Assembly (NCBI GenBank): GCA_026984275.1
Contig: JALSSM010000341.1
Coordinates: 1-9,305 of the forward strand
DNA: 9,305 bases
Source: Gammaproteobacteria bacterium
GTDB taxonomy: Bacteria; Pseudomonadota; Gammaproteobacteria; CAJXQU01
Reading direction: 5' to 3'
A model generated the notes under the pieces. That model was given only the letters and a program-made list of their open reading frames with translations, was not told the DNA's origin and searched no databases. The position numbers and the translations under genes were made by a program. Positions 7,104 through 9,305 of this stretch are shown one piece after another. Each line of letters starts with the position of its first letter. Positions within the stretch are counted from its first letter, which is position 1.

Positions 7104-8219
7104 ATGAAAACATTACGACGAATTATTGCCCTCGCTATCAAAGAATTACTGGCTATCCTCAAAGACAAACAGAGCCGGTTTATTCTCATTGGCCCTCCAA
7201 TCGCACAATTAATGGTCTTTGGCTATGCGGCGACGTTTGATCTGAATCATATTCCTGTTGCTATCTATAATGAGGATCACAGTCAGCCTTCCAGAGATCT
7301 GATTGCAAAAATAACTGGTTCCCCACACTTTGAACTGGTGGATTATATTGAACATGATGAACAAATCACTCCACTAATCGATACTAAAAAAACACTGATC
7401 GTCCTGCATCTTGGATCAAGCTTCAGTTCTGATCTGAAACGAAATCAACCGACAAAGGTTCAAGCTATCATTGATGGCAGAAACTCAAATACAGCCCTGC
7501 TGACTTTAGGTTATCTGCGTACAATTATTACTGATTTCAATCTTGGCTGGGCCAAACAGAACGGCTTGCCCGGCCCACCCGCCTCACTACAAATCCGTCC
7601 CTGGTTCAATGAAAACCTTGTCTCCCGATGGTTTGTTGTGCCGGGTATTGTCGGGTTGCTGTCACTGGTCATCACAACGATTGTAACGGGTCTCTCGGTC
7701 GCCCGCGAAAGAGAAGCAGGCACCTTCGATCAGTTATTAGTCACACCATTACGACCTTTTGAGGTCCTGATCGGCAAGTCTATTCCCGGTATTTTAATTG
7801 GATTGACAGAAGGCAGCTTTATCCTGTTGATGGCAGTTTACTGGTTTGAGATACCATTAAGAGGAAGCATCGGTGCCCTCTATCTGGGAATGTTTTTGTT
7901 TCTACTCTCGGCTACTGGTATAGGCCTGATGATTTCCTCTCTGGCAGTGACACAGCAACAGGGGATACTTGGTGCATTTCTTTTTCTTGTACCCTCTGTC
8001 ATTCTTTCCGGATTTGCTACCCCAATTGCCAATATGCCTGAATTCATTCAACATCTGACTTATATTAATCCACTTCGTTATTTCCTCATCATCCTGCGAG
8101 GCGTCTTCCTGGAAGGCGATTCTTATACTCTATTAGTCGATCAATACTGGCCTATGTCAATCATTGCCATAGTGACACTCAGCATAGCTGGCTGGTTATT
8201 TCGGCATCGTCTTTCATAA
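7104..8219 (+). CDS. ybhR: ABC-2 exporter permease, YbhR-like
   Basis: This is the second permease of the exporter, a diverged paralogue of the preceding gene with the same plan in 371 residues (E. coli YbhR has 368). It has KELLAILKDKQSRF (13-26), TM1 (about 25-42), a periplasmic domain (about 45-172), then membrane segments at about 178-198, 224-247, 256-280, 287-305 and 348-365. The coupling motif AREREAGTFDQLLVTP (200-215) parallels AREWERGTMEALMVTP in YbhS. Shared motifs such as PLRGS, LSGF and INPLRYF / IPARYF support ancient duplication. The ATG follows the YbhS stop directly (TGA then ATG, no gap) and has only a weak ribosome site (TGGA at 7096-7099), so it is probably translated by ribosomes finishing YbhS. 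It is the last gene of the operon; 183 bases follow before the next gene. Confidence 0.92.
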   Translation: MKTLRRIIALAIKELLAILKDKQSRFILIGPPIAQLMVFGYAATFDLNHIPVAIYNEDHSQPSRDLIAKITGSPHFELVDYIEHDEQITPLIDTKKTLIVLHLGSSFSSDLKRNQPTKVQAIIDGRNSNTALLTLGYLRTIITDFNLGWAKQNGLPGPPASLQIRPWFNENLVSRWFVVPGIVGLLSLVITTIVTGLSVAREREAGTFDQLLVTPLRPFEVLIGKSIPGILIGLTEGSFILLMAVYWFEIPLRGSIGALYLGMFLFLLSATGIGLMISSLAVTQQQGILGAFLFLVPSVILSGFATPIANMPEFIQHLTYINPLRYFLIILRGVFLEGDSYTLLVDQYWPMSIIAIVTLSIAGWLFRHRLS

Positions 8220-8250
8220 ACATCTTTCTACAATAAAACTTCATACCCGG

Positions 8251-8264
8251 TTGATATAGATCAG
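8251..8264 (+). promoter_or_regulatory. FNR/ANR-type binding site, probable class II promoter
   Basis: TTGAT-ATAG-ATCAG matches nine of ten fixed bases of the FNR/ANR consensus TTGAT-N4-ATCAA. Its centre is 8257.5. A -10-like TAGCAT at 8287-8292 sits where it should for an activator centred at -41.5, giving a predicted start near 8299. Alternatively TTGATA (8251-8256) with TCTAAA (8274-8279, 17-base spacing) could act as an ordinary sigma-70 promoter with FNR blocking it. Either way the target is the phasin-like gene at 8403. Confidence 0.45.
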
Positions 8265-8285
8265 AAAGGTTTCTCTAAATTAGAA

Positions 8286-8298
8286 ATAGCATAGCTAT
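8286..8298. repeat. Small inverted repeat in the phasin leader
   Basis: ATAGC (8286-8290) and GCTAT (8294-8298) pair across a three-base ATA loop. It coincides with the possible -10 region and lies directly before the next hairpin, so it could be an operator half or chance in AT-rich DNA. Confidence 0.3.
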
Positions 8299-8317
8299 AA
8301 AAGTTGTTTAACTTTTT
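8299..8317 (+). terminator. AT-rich hairpin with T-run after ybhR
   Basis: AAAAGTT (8299-8305) and AACTTTT (8310-8316) pair perfectly across GTTT and are followed by one more T. The A-stem-T layout resembles an intrinsic terminator for the exporter operon, 80 bases after its stop, but only one pair is G-C. If the FNR-type start near 8299 is right, this would instead be the very 5' stem-loop of the phasin mRNA. Confidence 0.3.
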
Positions 8318-8402
8318 ATGAGTGGGTCGGATTTGATCGATCTAAGTGTGTTTATTTTCAATATAAATATTATTACTACCAACAAATTTCCGGAGGGGAA
8401 TC

Positions 8403-8975
8403 ATGACTACAAAGATACAACTCGAGGATTTAGTAACTTCATGGACGGATCTTCAACGACAATTCTGGGATAGCTTTATGCTGGGCAAGAACACCAATGC
8501 TCAATCTGAATGGGAAGACACCTGCAAAAGACCATTAGAAATAACTCATGAAATTTTGACAAGTATGTTGCAGACACAAACCAAGTTTACACATAATATT
8601 CTGAGAGATACTAATCCAGAACTTGCAGAATCAGAGATAATCGATCAGTATTTTGATGTTGTTAATGAATTTCTGGACGCAGGTATTCGATCTCAGAATA
8701 AATTGTTAGAAAACTGGTTCTCATTAATAAGGGAGTTTGAAAAACAGGCCGATACCTCGACTATGATGCAATGGAACCCGCTGACCCAGAAGATGAATCT
8801 AATAGCTGAATGGAACAAGATAATTAAAAATGTCTTTGAAACTTGGGAAAATGCAGCAGAAAAAACGCTAACTATGCAGAATGAATTTGTCTCCCAAATG
8901 GTTCCAATTGAAAATAACAGTTCTTCTACCAGTAAAAAACCTTCATCCCGAAGAAGGAAACAAGCTGCTGCATAA
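8403..8975 (+). CDS. Phasin/PhaE-like granule-associated protein with basic tail
   Basis: The 190-residue product is almost entirely helical, with no signal peptide or membrane segment. It has seven Trp (14, 22, 37, 105, 124, 137, 148), many beside acidic or amide residues. The N-terminal WTDLQRQFWDSFMLGK (14-29) resembles the aromatic, amphipathic starts of PhaE subunits and phasins. Amphipathic helices follow at about 45-68, 75-113 and 130-167. The C-terminus turns polar and basic: NSSSTSKKPSSRRRKQ then AAA (172-190), reminiscent of nucleoid-binding tails on PhaF-type phasins. Phasins coat PHA granules; a basic tail could tether granules to DNA. A very strong ribosome site, GGAGG at 8392-8396, lies six bases before the ATG, which fits an abundant protein. 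It has an FNR-like site upstream and its own terminator. PhaE proteins are usually longer (about 350), so this is not a standard PhaE. The family call rests on composition and motif recall, not alignment. Confidence 0.65.
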   Translation: MTTKIQLEDLVTSWTDLQRQFWDSFMLGKNTNAQSEWEDTCKRPLEITHEILTSMLQTQTKFTHNILRDTNPELAESEIIDQYFDVVNEFLDAGIRSQNKLLENWFSLIREFEKQADTSTMMQWNPLTQKMNLIAEWNKIIKNVFETWENAAEKTLTMQNEFVSQMVPIENNSSSTSKKPSSRRRKQAAA

Positions 8976-9042
8976 ATAAACGTGATCTTATAATATCAAT
9001 ATTTTTCACTTTTATTATCTTACTTATTTTTTCAGTATTACC

Positions 9043-9070
9043 CCCTGTCATATCTGCCAGGGTTTTATTT
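9043..9070 (+). terminator. Intrinsic terminator of the phasin-like gene
   Basis: CCCTG (9043-9047) pairs with CAGGG (9058-9062). After a T/C mismatch the stem continues CA/TG around a TATC loop. TTTTATTT follows at 9063-9070. It lies 67 bases after the stop codon at 8975 and separates the phasin-like gene from the DUF302 gene. Confidence 0.65.
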
Positions 9071-9098
9071 CTTATCAACCGCTAGAAATTAGACACAC

Positions 9099-9104
9099 TA
9101 TAAA
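9099..9104 (+). promoter_or_regulatory. Possible -10 element for the DUF302 gene
   Basis: TATAAA is placed after the terminator and about 37 bases before the ATG at 9141. No recognisable -35 is found 16-18 bases upstream, so support is weak. The preceding terminator does imply that a promoter lies between 9071 and 9126. Confidence 0.25.
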
Positions 9105-9140
9105 GAAAAACATGGCTTATATAAAAAAGGAGTAACCACA

Positions 9141-9305
9141 ATGAAATACATAGTTGAAACCAGAAAATCAGTAGCCCAGGCGGTAGCTGACTTACAAGAA
9201 TCTGTTAAAGAGCATGGATTTGGAGTTCTACACATTCATAACCTGAAGGAAACCTTGAATAACAAAGGGGTTGAGTTCGCTAATGAATGTCAAATCCTGG
9301 AAATT
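9141..9305 (+). CDS. DUF302 family protein, N-terminal part (cut by window edge)
   Basis: The first 55 codons are present and the frame is open to the edge. AAGGAG (9127-9132) lies eight bases before the ATG. The product starts MKYIVETRKSVAQAVADLQ and continues with KEHGFGVLHIHNLKETLNNKG (23-43) and CQILEI (50-55). This fits DUF302: a beta strand, an amphipathic helix (sVxxaVxxLxxxvxxxGFGVL), then a second strand with K-x-T-L-x-x-K-G, and the run into the family's usual C-x-x-L-E-x-C-N-P, which would lie just beyond the edge. DUF302 proteins are small (about 130-150 residues), of unknown biochemical function, and structurally form alpha/beta dimers. No signal peptide precedes the domain, so this copy appears cytosolic. 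Confidence 0.85.
   Translation, partial: MKYIVETRKSVAQAVADLQESVKEHGFGVLHIHNLKETLNNKGVEFANECQILEI

Noticed and set aside
8332..8345. Near-palindrome around GATCGATC in the phasin leader
   Set aside because: It is an 8-bp palindrome with a mismatch and two more flanking pairs; it matches no operator I know and is short enough to be chance.
8987..9003. AT-rich hairpin AATAT-CA-ATATT just after the phasin-like gene
   Set aside because: It has no G-C pairs and a much better terminator lies at 9043-9070.
9063..9081. Possible second FNR box ahead of the DUF302 gene (TTATT-TCTT-ATCAA)
   Set aside because: Only the right half-site matches; the left half has two mismatches in the key TTGAT bases.

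Overview
The window carries seven complete protein genes, one complete very small gene and one gene cut by the right edge. It looks like the chromosome of a PHA-storing proteobacterium, most likely gamma- or betaproteobacterial. The reasons are a Ralstonia-type PhaB, a K+-independent proton pyrophosphatase, a four-gene efflux operon laid out like E. coli ybhGFSR, and a phasin/PhaE-like protein. Base composition is moderate (roughly 43-45% GC by eye) and even across genes, so I see no sign of recent transfer. No species can be named. There are no tRNA or rRNA genes, transposases, CRISPR repeats or phage genes, and no gene-free stretch longer than 300 bases.

Layout. Positions 42-782 (+) encode acetoacetyl-CoA reductase PhaB, which makes the (R)-3-hydroxybutyryl-CoA monomer for polyhydroxybutyrate. 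It converges on hppA (796-2850, -), a membrane H+-translocating pyrophosphatase, with only 13 bases between the stop codons. A 58-residue acidic helical protein of unknown function (2907-3083, +) is divergent from hppA. A short spacer with two small inverted repeats leads into a tightly coupled operon (3163-8219, +): a HlyD-type periplasmic adaptor, a fused two-domain ABC ATPase and two ABC-2 permeases. These would form an inner-membrane exporter that pumps substrates outward through an outer-membrane partner not encoded here.

A 183-base spacer follows. It has a near-consensus FNR/ANR box and several small hairpins. It leads to a 190-residue Trp-rich, phasin/PhaE-like protein with a basic tail (8403-8975, +). 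A good intrinsic terminator lies at 9043-9070, and the window ends inside a DUF302 gene (9141 onward).

How it fits together. PhaB and the phasin-like protein point to PHA granule metabolism on both sides of the exporter operon. PPase can recover energy from the pyrophosphate released by biosynthesis, including acyl-CoA formation. The FNR-like box suggests that the granule-associated gene responds to oxygen. The exporter itself is a known type and its substrate cannot be read from sequence. I found no clearly new defence or mobile system. The least described parts are the 58-residue protein, the phasin-like protein and the regulatory structure ahead of it.
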